The notes under the pieces are model-generated. The model saw only the letters and a list, made by a program, of their open reading frames with translations. It was not told the origin of the DNA and ran no database searches. Positions 1-9,048 of a DNA stretch of 64,000 nt are shown here, piece by piece (positions within the stretch are counted from its first letter, which is position 1; the number at the start of each line of letters is the position of its first letter). Source of the stretch: Gemmataceae bacterium (GTDB lineage Bacteria; Planctomycetota; Planctomycetia; Gemmatales; Gemmataceae); NCBI GenBank assembly GCA_019636445.1, contig JAHBXO010000022.1:17659-81658 (forward strand). Direction: 5' to 3'. The translations under genes and the position numbers were made by a program.

Positions 1-240
1 CGCATAGCCTCGCTCGCATGGCTTCCTCGCTAGACTCGTTGGGGACGCCGGGTGGGCGACCCGTCGGAGGTCCCGACACAATGCAATCCGTGCAACCATA
101 GCACGCGGGCGACGCAAGAATTTATTGCCGCGCCGATTCATCCGCCGGGGTGAAATCTTCGCGCGCGGCGAAATCCGAGGGCGGTTCGGACAAGGAAGAG
201 ACGCACGAACCCGTGATCGGGATTCACACGGAACAACGGG

Positions 241-275
241 AAAACAAAACGCCGGCGCGACCTCGTCGCGCCGGC
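241..275 (-). terminator. intrinsic terminator after the DUF11 protein gene
   Basis: A perfect 11-bp GC-rich stem (251-261 with 265-275, 3-nt loop) is followed on the minus strand by a T-rich run (complement of 241-250). It lies 25 bp past the stop of the minus-strand gene that ends at 301. The rest of 1-240 shows no convincing gene. Confidence 0.8.
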
Positions 276-300
276 GCGGAGAATTGAGTTCCAACTCGAC

Positions 301-1842
301 TTATCGCACCTTTGCCTTGAACTTCACGACCCCACCCTGACCGGGCTGGAGCGTGCCGGGGATCTCGAACTTCACGATGCTCGACCCGTTCGTATTCGGC
401 GAGATCGTCAGGTTCGTCGGCCGGTCGGATAGGCCGGACCCCGCGACGTATTCCAGGCGCGGCGACAGGTTGTCGCTCAGCACGAGGTCCGACACCGGCA
501 GTGCCGTGTCGTTCTTGTACTTCAGCGTGAACGTCACCTCGTCGCCGATCTTCACGCCGGACTTCGGCTCGACCGATTTCGTCACCACCATCTCGTTCGG
601 GAAGTTCACCAGTTCGTCCGGCTCGACGGCGGACTTCACGACTTGCGTGCCATTGAAGTTGAACGTCGCCTTCACGCTGCTGGCGCTGAGGATGACTTCG
701 GCCCCCTGGCGGCCGACCTGCTCCATCGCGCGGATCGGCAGTTCGAGGCCAACCGGCTTGAGCCGATCGCTGACGGCCTGCGGCAGCGTCGTCGTCCGCG
801 CCGCGCTGCTCGCCTCGCGCTGCTGCCAGCCCTGCAGGCGATACGCGAAGTACAGACCCTTCGGGTTCAGCTCGACCTTCTGCACGGCGAAGCGCGGCAC
901 ACAGACGCACACCTTGTTGGACGTCGTCACCTTGCGCTTCGCCCCCTGCGTGTATTCCAGGGCCACGTCCGTGGCGTCGAGGCCGCCGAGTTCGCCGTCG
1001 TCGCGGATGCCGAGCGGGTTCTTCGTGTCGCCGCCGTCGGTCAGGCATTCCTCCGTCATCGGCTTCGGGCCGAGAATCGGATCGTACAGCGGGATGCCGG
1101 TCCAGGCGAGCGGCGGCGGCACCGCCGGGCTGGCGAGCTTCCCTTCGCCCGGCAGCAGGATCGTGCCGGGGATCGCGGCGCGGCGGAGCTCCTCGGCCGT
1201 CGGCACGCGGTTGCCGATTCGCACGATCATCACGATCCGCCCATTGTCGGCCGCGGCACCGATCGCGTCCTCGTCGGTGTCGGCGATCTGTTCGAGCGGC
1301 CGGTCCGCGGTCGTCTTCGCCGGCACCGCCTTCTCGGGGTCCTCGAGATAGACGACCTTCGTCAGCAGCGAACCGTCGGCGGCCTTCGCGAGATCGTCGG
1401 CGGCGAAGGCGATGGCGGCGGCGTAGTCCATGTAGTTCATGCCGGGCCGCGGCGCGAGCGAGCCGCGCACTTCAATCTCGGGGTAAAGCGACTCGTTGGG
1501 CCGGTTCGGCAGCCCGGTGAGTTGGACGCGATAGACGTAGCCGGGGCGGAAGCCGAAGGTGCCGCCGGCGGCGTGGACCTTCATGGCGTCGGTACCGGGC
1601 ATCGTGGCGACGCGAACGCCCTCGGGCAGCGTGAACTTGACGGCGAGCAGCGGCGCGGGGGCGAGCGCCGGGCACGGCTGGGCGATCGGCGGCTGCGCGG
1701 GCCACGGCTGAAGCATGTGCATCCGGGGCGCGGGCACCGGCGGACAGTTCCCCGTCGCGCACGACGGGCCAGCCTTACCGGGGTGCGTCCCGGTCGCCAA
1801 CGGAGCGAGCAGCAGCAGCGACGCGAAGTTCATGATGGCCAT
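301..1842 (-). CDS. secreted DUF11-repeat protein
   Basis: 513 aa. It starts with a short hydrophobic signal segment (about residues 4-18) and a Cys/Pro-rich stretch, so it is probably exported. The last 100 or so residues form a DUF11/isopeptide-like conserved repeat (motifs GDEVTFTLKYKN and LSDNLSPRLEYVAGSG), typical of cell-surface proteins. The middle matches its downstream minus-strand neighbour (1972-3066) in pattern: a YR-x-G-x-P...YP-x-EV strand, an acidic segment, then KV-x-YL-x-DPE and an IVRIGN motif. The two look like diverged paralogues, of which only this one carries the DUF11 tail. Probable role: cell-envelope structure or adhesion (inferred). The true start could be the second Met. 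Confidence 0.75.
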   Translation of the reverse strand: MAIMNFASLLLLAPLATGTHPGKAGPSCATGNCPPVPAPRMHMLQPWPAQPPIAQPCPALAPAPLLAVKFTLPEGVRVATMPGTDAMKVHAAGGTFGFRPGYVYRVQLTGLPNRPNESLYPEIEVRGSLAPRPGMNYMDYAAAIAFAADDLAKAADGSLLTKVVYLEDPEKAVPAKTTADRPLEQIADTDEDAIGAAADNGRIVMIVRIGNRVPTAEELRRAAIPGTILLPGEGKLASPAVPPPLAWTGIPLYDPILGPKPMTEECLTDGGDTKNPLGIRDDGELGGLDATDVALEYTQGAKRKVTTSNKVCVCVPRFAVQKVELNPKGLYFAYRLQGWQQREASSAARTTTLPQAVSDRLKPVGLELPIRAMEQVGRQGAEVILSASSVKATFNFNGTQVVKSAVEPDELVNFPNEMVVTKSVEPKSGVKIGDEVTFTLKYKNDTALPVSDLVLSDNLSPRLEYVAGSGLSDRPTNLTISPNTNGSSIVKFEIPGTLQPGQGGVVKFKAKVR

Positions 1843-1905
1843 CCCATCGAGTGAGATCGTTTAACGGCGACGCGGAAGCTTTGCGGAGCGAAGCGCGAAG
1901 CCCTC

Positions 1906-1953
1906 AAAACAAAAAGGCGGCGCCGTCGGTCAATCGTGTCCGTCGGCACCGCC
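1906..1953 (-). terminator. intrinsic terminator after the lipoprotein gene
   Basis: Inverted arms at 1916-1925 and 1944-1953 (10 bp, one G-U pair) are followed on the minus strand by TTTTTGTTTT (complement of 1906-1915). It sits 19 bp past the stop at 1972 and ends that transcript before the next minus-strand gene. Confidence 0.75.
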
Positions 1954-1971
1954 CCGTCGTATTCGTTCGAC

Positions 1972-3066
1972 TTAGCGAACCTGCGGGATGCTCGGCAGCG
2001 AGCTGACCGGCTGGGCCGGCAGCATCTGCGGCACCGCGGCCGACGGCGGGGTCGCGGCCGGCATCGTCGCCATCGGCGGACCGCCCACCGCGTCCATCGC
2101 GGGCGAGTTAGGGTTTTCGAGGTTGATGTTCCCGATGCGGATGACGGCGAGCACCGTGCCGCGGCGGGTGGCTTCGACGATCGGATCGGCGCCCGGCTCG
2201 AGTTGCGTCGAGACGACTTCCTCCGCACCGCCGAGGGCCGCCGCGTCCTGGAACGCCGGGTCGGGCAGGTAGATCACCTTCACCACGAGGTTGCCGGCGT
2301 TCACGCGCTCGAAGTCGTCGTTGGTGAACGACACGGGCACGGAGTTGTGCGACAGGTAGGTGATGGTCTTGAGCGTGGACGGCGCGACTTCGAGTGTCGG
2401 GTAGTAGACCTTGCCCGGTTGCGTCGGCACGCCCGACACCTTCAGGCGATAGATGTTCCCTTGCATGAAGTTGTAGCTGGCCGGGGCGACGAGGCCGGTG
2501 TCGGCGTAGCTGCCGTTGACCAGCCAGCCGATGCGCGCCTTGTCGGGCGAGACGAACTTGATGGAGGTACGCTGGTTGCTGATGGTCGGGCCGTACGGGC
2601 TGCCCTGGCCAATGGCGCCGACGGCGGCGACGGCTCCGGGAGGACCCATGGCCGGAACGGGCATGATGCCGTTGTGGCCGAGCATCGTGCCGAGGCCGTG
2701 GCCCATCGGGCCGAACGCGTGCGGATCGCCGCCGGCCGGGTGGATGTTGCCGCCGTGGCTGCCCCACTGCGGAGCGGTCCCCGTCTCGCAGGTTTCGCAG
2801 CCGACGCTGCCGCCGCCGACGATCCGCGTCAGCCCGGACGCGCCTTGCAGCTGTGCGTCTTCGACGACAGCGGCCGAAGCCTGTTGAATCTTCGATTCGG
2901 CCTTCGCCCCCTTCGTGCCCTTCTTCTGCACGAAGGCGGTCATCCGCTCGGACGTGTCCCCGGCGGAGCGCGGGGCGGTCGAAGCGGTACGCTTCTTTTG
3001 GGCGTCGGTGGTCATGCACCCGCCGAGGCCGGCCAACAGCAGGACGGTTGCGGTCGTACGTTTCAT
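1972..3066 (-). CDS. secreted lipoprotein, paralogue of the adjacent DUF11 protein
   Basis: 364 aa from the chosen ATG at 3066. An upstream extension to 3318 would run through repeat DNA and is rejected. Residues 1-17 (MKRTTATVLLLAGLGGC) are a clear lipoprotein signal with lipobox LGGC and lipidated Cys17. The central part carries the same YR...G-x-P...YP-x-EV, VKVIYLPDP and VIRIGNI motifs as the neighbour at 301-1842, so it appears to belong to the same family. The C-terminus is Pro/Ala-rich. No enzymatic motif is visible. It is likely an outer-membrane or surface lipoprotein. Confidence 0.75.
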   Translation of the reverse strand: MKRTTATVLLLAGLGGCMTTDAQKKRTASTAPRSAGDTSERMTAFVQKKGTKGAKAESKIQQASAAVVEDAQLQGASGLTRIVGGGSVGCETCETGTAPQWGSHGGNIHPAGGDPHAFGPMGHGLGTMLGHNGIMPVPAMGPPGAVAAVGAIGQGSPYGPTISNQRTSIKFVSPDKARIGWLVNGSYADTGLVAPASYNFMQGNIYRLKVSGVPTQPGKVYYPTLEVAPSTLKTITYLSHNSVPVSFTNDDFERVNAGNLVVKVIYLPDPAFQDAAALGGAEEVVSTQLEPGADPIVEATRRGTVLAVIRIGNINLENPNSPAMDAVGGPPMATMPAATPPSAAVPQMLPAQPVSSLPSIPQVR

Positions 3067-3398
3067 GGGTTCCCCAACGGGTAGGCAGCCGGGAATCGGT
3101 TCGCGAAGAATCGCTACTGCCGTTAACATCGTCCCGGTCCGGTCCGAACTTTGGATAAAATCCGAACCGGTCCCGCAGATTCGCCAAACGGAGCAACCCG
3201 CACAGATTGGGAGGAATGCGGAATGCGGAATTCGGAATGCGGAATTGAAAGCCAGGAATTCTCCGTTCGACATCGCTCTCCGGTCGTGGTCTTCAATTCC
3301 GAAATCCGCATTCCGCATTCCGCATTCTCCCGGTTACCCCCTCGTTACAGCTTTCCGGCTAGAATTCGAACGATTCGCCCGACTCCGGGGAGGCTTCC
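3067..3398. other. 332-bp divergent intergenic region holding an inverted heptad repeat
   Basis: Divergent gap between the lipoprotein gene (minus) and the vWA gene (plus), so promoters for both should lie here. Its centre (3213-3327) is the inverted heptad repeat listed separately. I see no gene; open frames across it are made of repeat sequence. Confidence 0.7.
3213..3327. repeat. inverted heptad repeat
   Basis: The left arm (3213-3248) is a run of 7-bp units GGAATGC/GGAATTC/GGAATTG. The right arm (3292-3327) is the imperfect reverse complement (ATTCCGC-type units). The arms are about 36 bp with a 43-bp spacer. Same unit family as the repeats between the tRNA genes at 12949-14252. Confidence 0.85.
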
Positions 3399-4535
3399 AT
3401 GTCCCGCATTCTCTGTGCCCTGTTCGTCGCCTGCGTCGCGCTGCCCGCGACCGCGGCCGAAAAAGTGATCGCCAAACCCAAACCGATCGACGTCGTCGTC
3501 TGCCTCGACGTCTCCGGCAGCATGAACGGCCTGATCGACTCCGCCAAGATCCGACTCTGGGACATCGTCAACGAACTGACCCGCCTCAAGCCCACCCCCA
3601 ATCTCCGCGTCGGTCTCTACAGCTACGGCCACTCCACCTACTCCAGCGAGTCCGGCTGGGTCCGCAAGGAAGTCGACCTCACCACCGACCTCGACACCGT
3701 CTACGCCAAGCTGAACGCCCTCACCATCAACGGCGGCGAGGAGTACGTCGCCCGTGTCACGAAGGCCGCGCTCACCGAACAGAAATGGTGCGAGGACAAG
3801 GGCGCCCTGAAGCTGATCTTCGTCTGCGGCAACGAGCCGGCCAACCAGGACCGCGCCGTGCACCTACCCGACGTCGCCAACCTCGCGAAGGAACTCGGCG
3901 TCATCGTGAACACGATCTATTGCGGCGCGGGCCGCAACGCCGAGTCCGACGGCTGGGCGGCGTTCGCCGCGAAGTGCGGCGGCAAGTTCGCGACGATCGA
4001 CCAGAACCGCGCCAAGGCGATCCCGCACATCGCCACGCCCTACGACAAGGACATCCTCGGCAAGAACGAGAAGCTGAACACGACCTACGTGGCGTTCGGC
4101 GGCGAAGGGAAGAAGGGGGCCGAGAACCAGGTCGCCCAGGACAAGAACGCGGCCGCGAACGCGCCAGCGGCCGAGTTGGGCCGCGCCGCCGCCAAGGCCG
4201 GTGCCGCCTATCGCAACGAAGGCTGGGACCTCGTCGACAAGCTGAAGCAGGACCCGAAGTTCGACCTGACCAAGCTGAAGGAATCCGAGCTTTGCGACGA
4301 GATGAAGAAGCTGAAGCCGGAGGACCGCAAGGCCTACGTCGAGAAGAAGGCGCAGGAGCGCGAGACGCTGCGGAAGGAAATCGGCGAACTCTCGGCGAAA
4401 CGCCAGAAGCTCATCGACGAGGAATTGAAGAAACTGCCGAAGGATGCCGGCGAGAAGGCGCTCGACGACGCCCTGCGCGGTATCATCCGGGAACAGGCCC
4501 AGGGGAAGGGCTTCACCGCCGACGAGAAGAAGTAA
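3399..4535 (+). CDS. secreted von Willebrand factor A domain protein
   Basis: 378 aa. The signal peptide covers residues 1-20 (ending ATAA). A vWA domain follows with an intact MIDAS metal site, D37-x-S39-x-S41. The sequence CGGKF/DQNR near residues 190-210 ends the vWA fold. The C-terminal third (about 270-378) is Lys/Glu-rich and probably coiled coil. Such exported vWA proteins bind protein partners through a divalent metal; the partner cannot be deduced. It is 49 bp upstream of a response regulator gene and may be co-transcribed with it. Confidence 0.8.
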   Translation: MSRILCALFVACVALPATAAEKVIAKPKPIDVVVCLDVSGSMNGLIDSAKIRLWDIVNELTRLKPTPNLRVGLYSYGHSTYSSESGWVRKEVDLTTDLDTVYAKLNALTINGGEEYVARVTKAALTEQKWCEDKGALKLIFVCGNEPANQDRAVHLPDVANLAKELGVIVNTIYCGAGRNAESDGWAAFAAKCGGKFATIDQNRAKAIPHIATPYDKDILGKNEKLNTTYVAFGGEGKKGAENQVAQDKNAAANAPAAELGRAAAKAGAAYRNEGWDLVDKLKQDPKFDLTKLKESELCDEMKKLKPEDRKAYVEKKAQERETLRKEIGELSAKRQKLIDEELKKLPKDAGEKALDDALRGIIREQAQGKGFTADEKK

Positions 4536-4584
4536 ACACGGAATCGAAGCCCCCCGGACGACCGACCGGGGGCGGGAGCCACCC

Positions 4585-5304
4585 ATGCCCAAAGCTCGCA
4601 TCGTCGTCGTCGAGGACGAACCCGCCATCCGCCGCGGTGTGTCGGACGCCCTGCGGCTGACCGGCTACGACGTCACCGAAGCCCCCGACGGCGCCGTCGG
4701 CCTCGTCGAAGCATCCGCCGGCGGCATCGACCTCGTGCTTCTCGATCTGCTCCTTCCGCGTCGCGACGGACTCGAAGTCCTCGCCGAACTCCGGAAGGTT
4801 CACCCCACGCGGCCGGTCATCATCCTCACGGCGCGCGGCGGCGAGGAGGACCGCGTCCGCGGACTCAAGATGGGTGCCGACGACTACGTCGTCAAACCGT
4901 TCTCCGCGAAGGAACTCCTCGCCCGCGTCGAAGCGGTCTTGCGCCGCACCATGAAGGCCCCGCCGGCGGTGTTTTCCGTGAAGATCGGCAAAGGAACAGT
5001 CGATCTCCTGCGCCGGGAGATTCGCTGGACCGCGCAGGAGCGGACGGACCTATCCGAGACGGAAGCGGCCGTCCTGAAGTACCTGATCGACAATCGCGAG
5101 CGCGCCGTGCCGCGCGAGGAACTGCTGGGCCGCGTCTGGGGCATCGGCACCGCCGGCCTCGAAACCCGCGCCGTCGACATGCACGTCGCGCGACTGCGGG
5201 CGAAGTTGAAGGACCCGACCGGCGACGACCACGGCGAAGCGATCGTCACCGTCCGCGCCACCGGTTACATGGCCGGCCCGGGGTTGACGATCAAGGAAGG
5301 GTGA
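4585..5304 (+). CDS. OmpR/PhoB-family response regulator
   Basis: 239 aa. The receiver domain (about 1-120) has the acidic pair E10-D11, phospho-acceptor D54 and the KPF lysine motif near residue 104. A winged-helix DNA-binding domain occupies about 140-235. The start at 4585 is preceded by GGGAG at 4574-4578; a longer upstream frame overlaps the vWA gene and is rejected. A 7-bp GC hairpin (4551-4557/4566-4572) lies immediately before the ribosome site. It pairs with the histidine kinase at 5430. The target genes are unknown. Confidence 0.9.
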   Translation: MPKARIVVVEDEPAIRRGVSDALRLTGYDVTEAPDGAVGLVEASAGGIDLVLLDLLLPRRDGLEVLAELRKVHPTRPVIILTARGGEEDRVRGLKMGADDYVVKPFSAKELLARVEAVLRRTMKAPPAVFSVKIGKGTVDLLRREIRWTAQERTDLSETEAAVLKYLIDNRERAVPREELLGRVWGIGTAGLETRAVDMHVARLRAKLKDPTGDDHGEAIVTVRATGYMAGPGLTIKEG

Positions 5305-5310
5305 TTTCGG

Positions 5311-5366
5311 CATTTTTCATTTTGCATTGGTCCGATGATATCCGGACCAATGCAAAATGAAAAATC
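5311..5366. repeat. perfect inverted heptad repeat between regulator and kinase
   Basis: The arms at 5312-5334 and 5343-5365 are 23 bp long and perfectly complementary, with an 8-nt loop. The left arm reads in 7-bp steps (CATTTTT, CATTTTG, CATTGGT). The AT-rich sequence is unlike the flanking genes. In RNA it would form a strong hairpin between the two coding regions and could separate their expression. There is no U-tract beyond the stem. Confidence 0.85.
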
Positions 5367-5429
5367 CACGACACCTTCGAGGTCCGATTCACTCGCGCGG
5401 ACCCAGGAGTTTTTTCAAGAGGCTTTCCC

Positions 5430-7673
5430 GTGCTCGGCCGACGGCTGCTCACCCCCTTCGGGGGGCTTTGTGTCTTCCTCCTGATCGCCTCGCTCGTCGC
5501 GGGCGGGCTTGGTTGGGTCACGCGCGCCGCTCTCAAGGTCGAAGCCTCCGAGCGCGACGCCACCGCGCGCGCCGACGCCTCCGCCAAGGAACGCCTCGCG
5601 CTCTGGCAACTCGACAGCCGGCTCTTCCCCACCCTCGCCGTCGAGAACGGCCGGCCCTACGCCCAATACTTCAGCCTCTACATTCCCCACCCCGTCGCCC
5701 TCGACGACAAGGGGAACGTCAACAATCCCGGCCGCGTGCCCTCGCCGCTCCTCTCCGCCGAACTGCCCGACTGGATGCTGCTGCACTTCCAGCTTGATCC
5801 CGACAAGGGCTGGTTCTCGCCGCAAGTGCCGCCGGACAGTGTCTCGCTGATGCTGCGGAATCAGCTCGGCGACGAGATGGCGATCGCGAACGACACGCCG
5901 ACGCGCCGCAAGCTCCTGGTGGAACTGCGTGACAAGTTCGACGTGAAGCCGACGCACATGCAGTTCGTGAATCAGGAATTCGCCGACCCGAACGAAGGCG
6001 CGTTCGGCGTTCCCGTCTACGGCGATCCGGGCAACGAACTGGCGCGCACAATGAACAGCGGCAACGCGACCGCTCCGGACCCGTCGAACTTCCAACGGAG
6101 CATGCCGCCGATGCCGGGCGCGCTGCCCCCGCCGGAATATCAACAGGCGGATGGGAAGTTCCGTGGCAGCCGGGGCAACTACGAATCGGATTTGAGCGAG
6201 CGGAAGAAGGCCGCCGACCGCGCCACGAAGGAGGGGCAGGCGACGGGCGGCCAGTTGCCGCTGAACAACACGATGGGCCGCGCGGGCAACTCGTCCGGCT
6301 TTGGTTCCGAAAAGAACATGCTACCCCCGATCGCGGCGCGCGGGGCCGTGCCGACGCCGGCGTCTCCGCCGCCCCCCGCACCGGCCGCCGGGGCCGCACC
6401 GGCGTTGAAGGCTGCCGAAATTCCCGGCGGCGGTCGACCCGCCGCGCCGCCGGAACGCCGGAATGCAAAAGACATGGCCCCACAGGCCAAAAAGGCCGAT
6501 CCCCCGGCGGATACCGCCAACGTCCAGCAATTGTCCGAAATGGTCGGCCCGATGAAACCCAGTTCGAAGCCGGCCGCGAACGCCGTTGAGAAGGCGCCGG
6601 CCGTTCAGGTCGGCCCCATGCGGCCGCAATGGATGTTCGCCGAGGACGGCAGCAGCTACCTCCTGCTCGTGCGCTCCGCCCGCCTCGAAACCAAAACCGT
6701 CTTCCAGGGCGTCGTCCTCGACTGGACGCGACTCAAGGACGTGCTGCTGGACGAGATCCGCCCCTCGTTCCCGGACGCGGAACTTGTCCCGGTCTACGAT
6801 GGCGAAGAGAACACCGAGCGCCAGATGGCCGCCATTCCGGCGCGACTCGATCCGGGTCCGGTACCGCCGCCGGAGTCGACCGGTTGGTCCCCATTGCGAC
6901 TCGGTCTCGCGCTCGGCTGGGGTGCCGCCCTCGTTGCGCTCGCCGGCATCTGGGTCGGCGGCCGTGCGCTCATCGACCTCTCCGAACGCCGCATCCGGTT
7001 CGTCTCCGCCGTCACCCACGAACTCCGCACGCCGCTGACCTCCCTGCGGCTCTACCTGGACCTGCTCACCAGCGGCATGATCGAGGACGAGGAGAAGCAG
7101 AAGGAATACCTTCGCACGCTCCACGGCGAATCCGATCGCTTGAACCGCCTCATCGAAAACGTGCTCGACTTCGCCCGGCTGGAGAAGCGCACGCTCCAAA
7201 CGCACGTCGCCGACACGAAGGTCGACGCCCTGCTGGAATCGGCCCGATCCACCTGGGCCGACCGCGTCGCGGCCGACGGCAAGGAACTCGTCGTCATCGG
7301 GACCGTACCGGTGGACCAGACCGTGCGCACGGATGCTCGCATCGTGGGGCAGATCCTCGGCAACCTCATCGACAACGCGCGGAAGTATTCGCCCGGTGCC
7401 GCCGACCCGCGCATCTGGGTCTGGGCGAAGCCTGGCGACGGAAAACGCATCGTCTTCGAGGTCGAGGACCGCGGGCCCGGCGTCCCGCTCGCCGAGCGTG
7501 CAACGATCTTCCGCCCATTCCGTCGCGGCCAGGCCGCGGACACCACCGCCGGGGGCGCCGGCCTCGGCCTCGCGCTCGCCAAGCAGTGGGCCGAAATGCT
7601 CGGCGGCACGCTCGCCTACCGCGTCGCCGACGGCGGCGTCGGCGCCTGCTTCCGCGTCGAATTGCCGGTTTGA
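5430..7673 (+). CDS. two-component sensor histidine kinase
   Basis: 747 aa from a GTG start preceded by AGAGG. The first membrane segment is about residues 6-28. A very long extracytoplasmic region of about 460 residues follows, Pro/Ala/Gly-rich around 270-400. A second membrane segment lies near 490-515. The HisKA domain has phospho-acceptor H530 in VTHELRTPL, and a HATPase_c domain occupies about 630-745 (N box near NLIDNARKY, GPG box, GGAGLGLAL). No HAMP domain is evident between TM2 and HisKA. It partners the response regulator just upstream. The sensed signal is unknown. Confidence 0.88.
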   Translation: MLGRRLLTPFGGLCVFLLIASLVAGGLGWVTRAALKVEASERDATARADASAKERLALWQLDSRLFPTLAVENGRPYAQYFSLYIPHPVALDDKGNVNNPGRVPSPLLSAELPDWMLLHFQLDPDKGWFSPQVPPDSVSLMLRNQLGDEMAIANDTPTRRKLLVELRDKFDVKPTHMQFVNQEFADPNEGAFGVPVYGDPGNELARTMNSGNATAPDPSNFQRSMPPMPGALPPPEYQQADGKFRGSRGNYESDLSERKKAADRATKEGQATGGQLPLNNTMGRAGNSSGFGSEKNMLPPIAARGAVPTPASPPPPAPAAGAAPALKAAEIPGGGRPAAPPERRNAKDMAPQAKKADPPADTANVQQLSEMVGPMKPSSKPAANAVEKAPAVQVGPMRPQWMFAEDGSSYLLLVRSARLETKTVFQGVVLDWTRLKDVLLDEIRPSFPDAELVPVYDGEENTERQMAAIPARLDPGPVPPPESTGWSPLRLGLALGWGAALVALAGIWVGGRALIDLSERRIRFVSAVTHELRTPLTSLRLYLDLLTSGMIEDEEKQKEYLRTLHGESDRLNRLIENVLDFARLEKRTLQTHVADTKVDALLESARSTWADRVAADGKELVVIGTVPVDQTVRTDARIVGQILGNLIDNARKYSPGAADPRIWVWAKPGDGKRIVFEVEDRGPGVPLAERATIFRPFRRGQAADTTAGGAGLGLALAKQWAEMLGGTLAYRVADGGVGACFRVELPV

Positions 7674-7778
7674 TCCGAACCTGTCAAATCCCCGATCCGC
7701 ACCTTCGAATTCCCGTTGCCGTGCGCCGCGTCCCCACAACAATAGCGGCGTCACGTCCTTCCTCGCGGGAGCACCGTT

Positions 7779-8921
7779 ATGGGCCTGCTCGATCGGCTGC
7801 GCGGCGAATTCATCGACATCATCGAATGGACCGAACCGTCGCAGAACGAAATTCTCGCGTACCGCTTCCCGCGTTACGACAACGAAATCAAGAACGGTGC
7901 GAAGCTGATCGTGCGCGAGGGCCAGGTCGCCGCGTTCGTGAAGGAGGGCCAACTCGCCGACGTGAAGACGCCCGGCATGTACACCCTCGACACGAACAAC
8001 ATGCCGATCCTCTCGAAGATCCTCGGCTGGAAATACGGCTTCGAGTCGCCTTTCAAGTGCGAGGTCTACTTCATCTCGACGCGCCAGTGGACCGACCAGA
8101 AATGGGGCACGTCGAACCCCATCATGCTGCGCGATCCGGAATTCGGACCGGTTCGCCTGCGGGCGTTCGGCAACTACGCCTTCCGCGTGTCCGACCCCGG
8201 CACGTTCCTCAAGGAACTCGTCTCGACCGATCCGTCGTTCGAGGCGTTCGAGATCACGAACCAGCTCCGCAATACGATCGTGACGAAGTTCATCGACGCG
8301 ATGGCGAGCGCGAAGATCCCGATCCTGGACATGGCCGGGAACTACGAAAGTCTCGGCAAGGTCGCGCTGCCGCGCATCGCGCCGGACCTGGCGTCGATGG
8401 GCCTGGCGCTCACGCAGTTCAACGTCGAGAACATCTCGCTGCCGCCGGAGGTGGAGCGGGCGCTCGACAAGCGATCCGAGATGGGCGTGCTCGGCAACCT
8501 CGACAACTACATGAAGTACCAGACCGCCGAGGCGGTGCGGGACGCGGCGAATAACCCCGGCGGGGGCGGCGCGGCACTCGGGGCCGGGTTCGGGGCGGGC
8601 ATGGCGATCGGGAACCAGATGGGCGCGGCCTTCGCGCCGAAGCCGACCAATCCGAACGAGGTGATCGACCTGCACAACGTCACGCCGGCGGCCGCGGCCC
8701 CGCCGCCCCTGCCCGGCGCGAACATCAAGTATCACGCCGCCATCGCCGGCCAATCGGCCGGGCCGTTCGACTGGGCCGGATTGCAGGCGAAGGTCGCGTC
8801 CGGCGAGATCACCCGGGCGTCGCTCGTCTGGAAGAGCGGCATGGCGAACTGGGTCGCCGCCGAGTCGATCGCCGAGTTGCAACCGCTCTTCGCCCATTTG
8901 CCACCGCCGCTGCCTCGTTAA
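7779..8921 (+). CDS. SPFH/band-7 domain protein with C-terminal GYF_2 domain
   Basis: 380 aa. Residues 1-250 resemble the virion-core/YdjI-type SPFH proteins (N-terminal FIDIIEW, IVREGQVAAFVKEG, long amphipathic region). A Gly/Ala-rich linker (about 260-290) follows, then a GYF_2 domain (about 318-375: YHAAIAGQSAGPFDW ... LVWKSGMANWV). The protein is cytoplasmic or membrane-peripheral; relatives are linked to membrane-stress scaffolds. The next gene encodes a zinc-ribbon membrane protein. I know related families occur near each other elsewhere, so a joint role is inferred. Confidence 0.82.
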   Translation: MGLLDRLRGEFIDIIEWTEPSQNEILAYRFPRYDNEIKNGAKLIVREGQVAAFVKEGQLADVKTPGMYTLDTNNMPILSKILGWKYGFESPFKCEVYFISTRQWTDQKWGTSNPIMLRDPEFGPVRLRAFGNYAFRVSDPGTFLKELVSTDPSFEAFEITNQLRNTIVTKFIDAMASAKIPILDMAGNYESLGKVALPRIAPDLASMGLALTQFNVENISLPPEVERALDKRSEMGVLGNLDNYMKYQTAEAVRDAANNPGGGGAALGAGFGAGMAIGNQMGAAFAPKPTNPNEVIDLHNVTPAAAAPPPLPGANIKYHAAIAGQSAGPFDWAGLQAKVASGEITRASLVWKSGMANWVAAESIAELQPLFAHLPPPLPR

Positions 8922-8922
8922 C

Positions 8923-9047
8923 AGGGGTCAGGGGTCAGGGGTCAGTTTCATTCTAAAACCTGATTCCTGAGTCCTAACACTTGTGTCCTAACTGCTAATT
9001 CCTGCTTCCTGACTCCTGCTTCCTGCTTCCTGCTTCCTGACTCATGA
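8923..9047. repeat. heptad repeat region upstream of the zinc-ribbon gene
   Basis: The left part (8923-8943) is three copies of CAGGGGT. The right part, about 8959-9047, is about twelve degenerate 7-bp units, the last seven being TTCCTGC/TTCCTGA/CTCCTGC and ending at the base before the ATG at 9049. The two parts are of roughly opposite sense. They fill nearly the whole 127-bp intergenic space and take the place of any visible Shine-Dalgarno site. Confidence 0.85.
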
Positions 9048-9048
9048 C

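Noticed and set aside
3067..3318. N-terminal extension of the lipoprotein to 3318
   Set aside because: Runs through the heptad repeat; the lipoprotein signal at 3066 fixes the start.
6321..8897. 858-codon minus-strand open frame
   Set aside because: Antisense to the histidine kinase and SPFH genes, no domain, biased composition.
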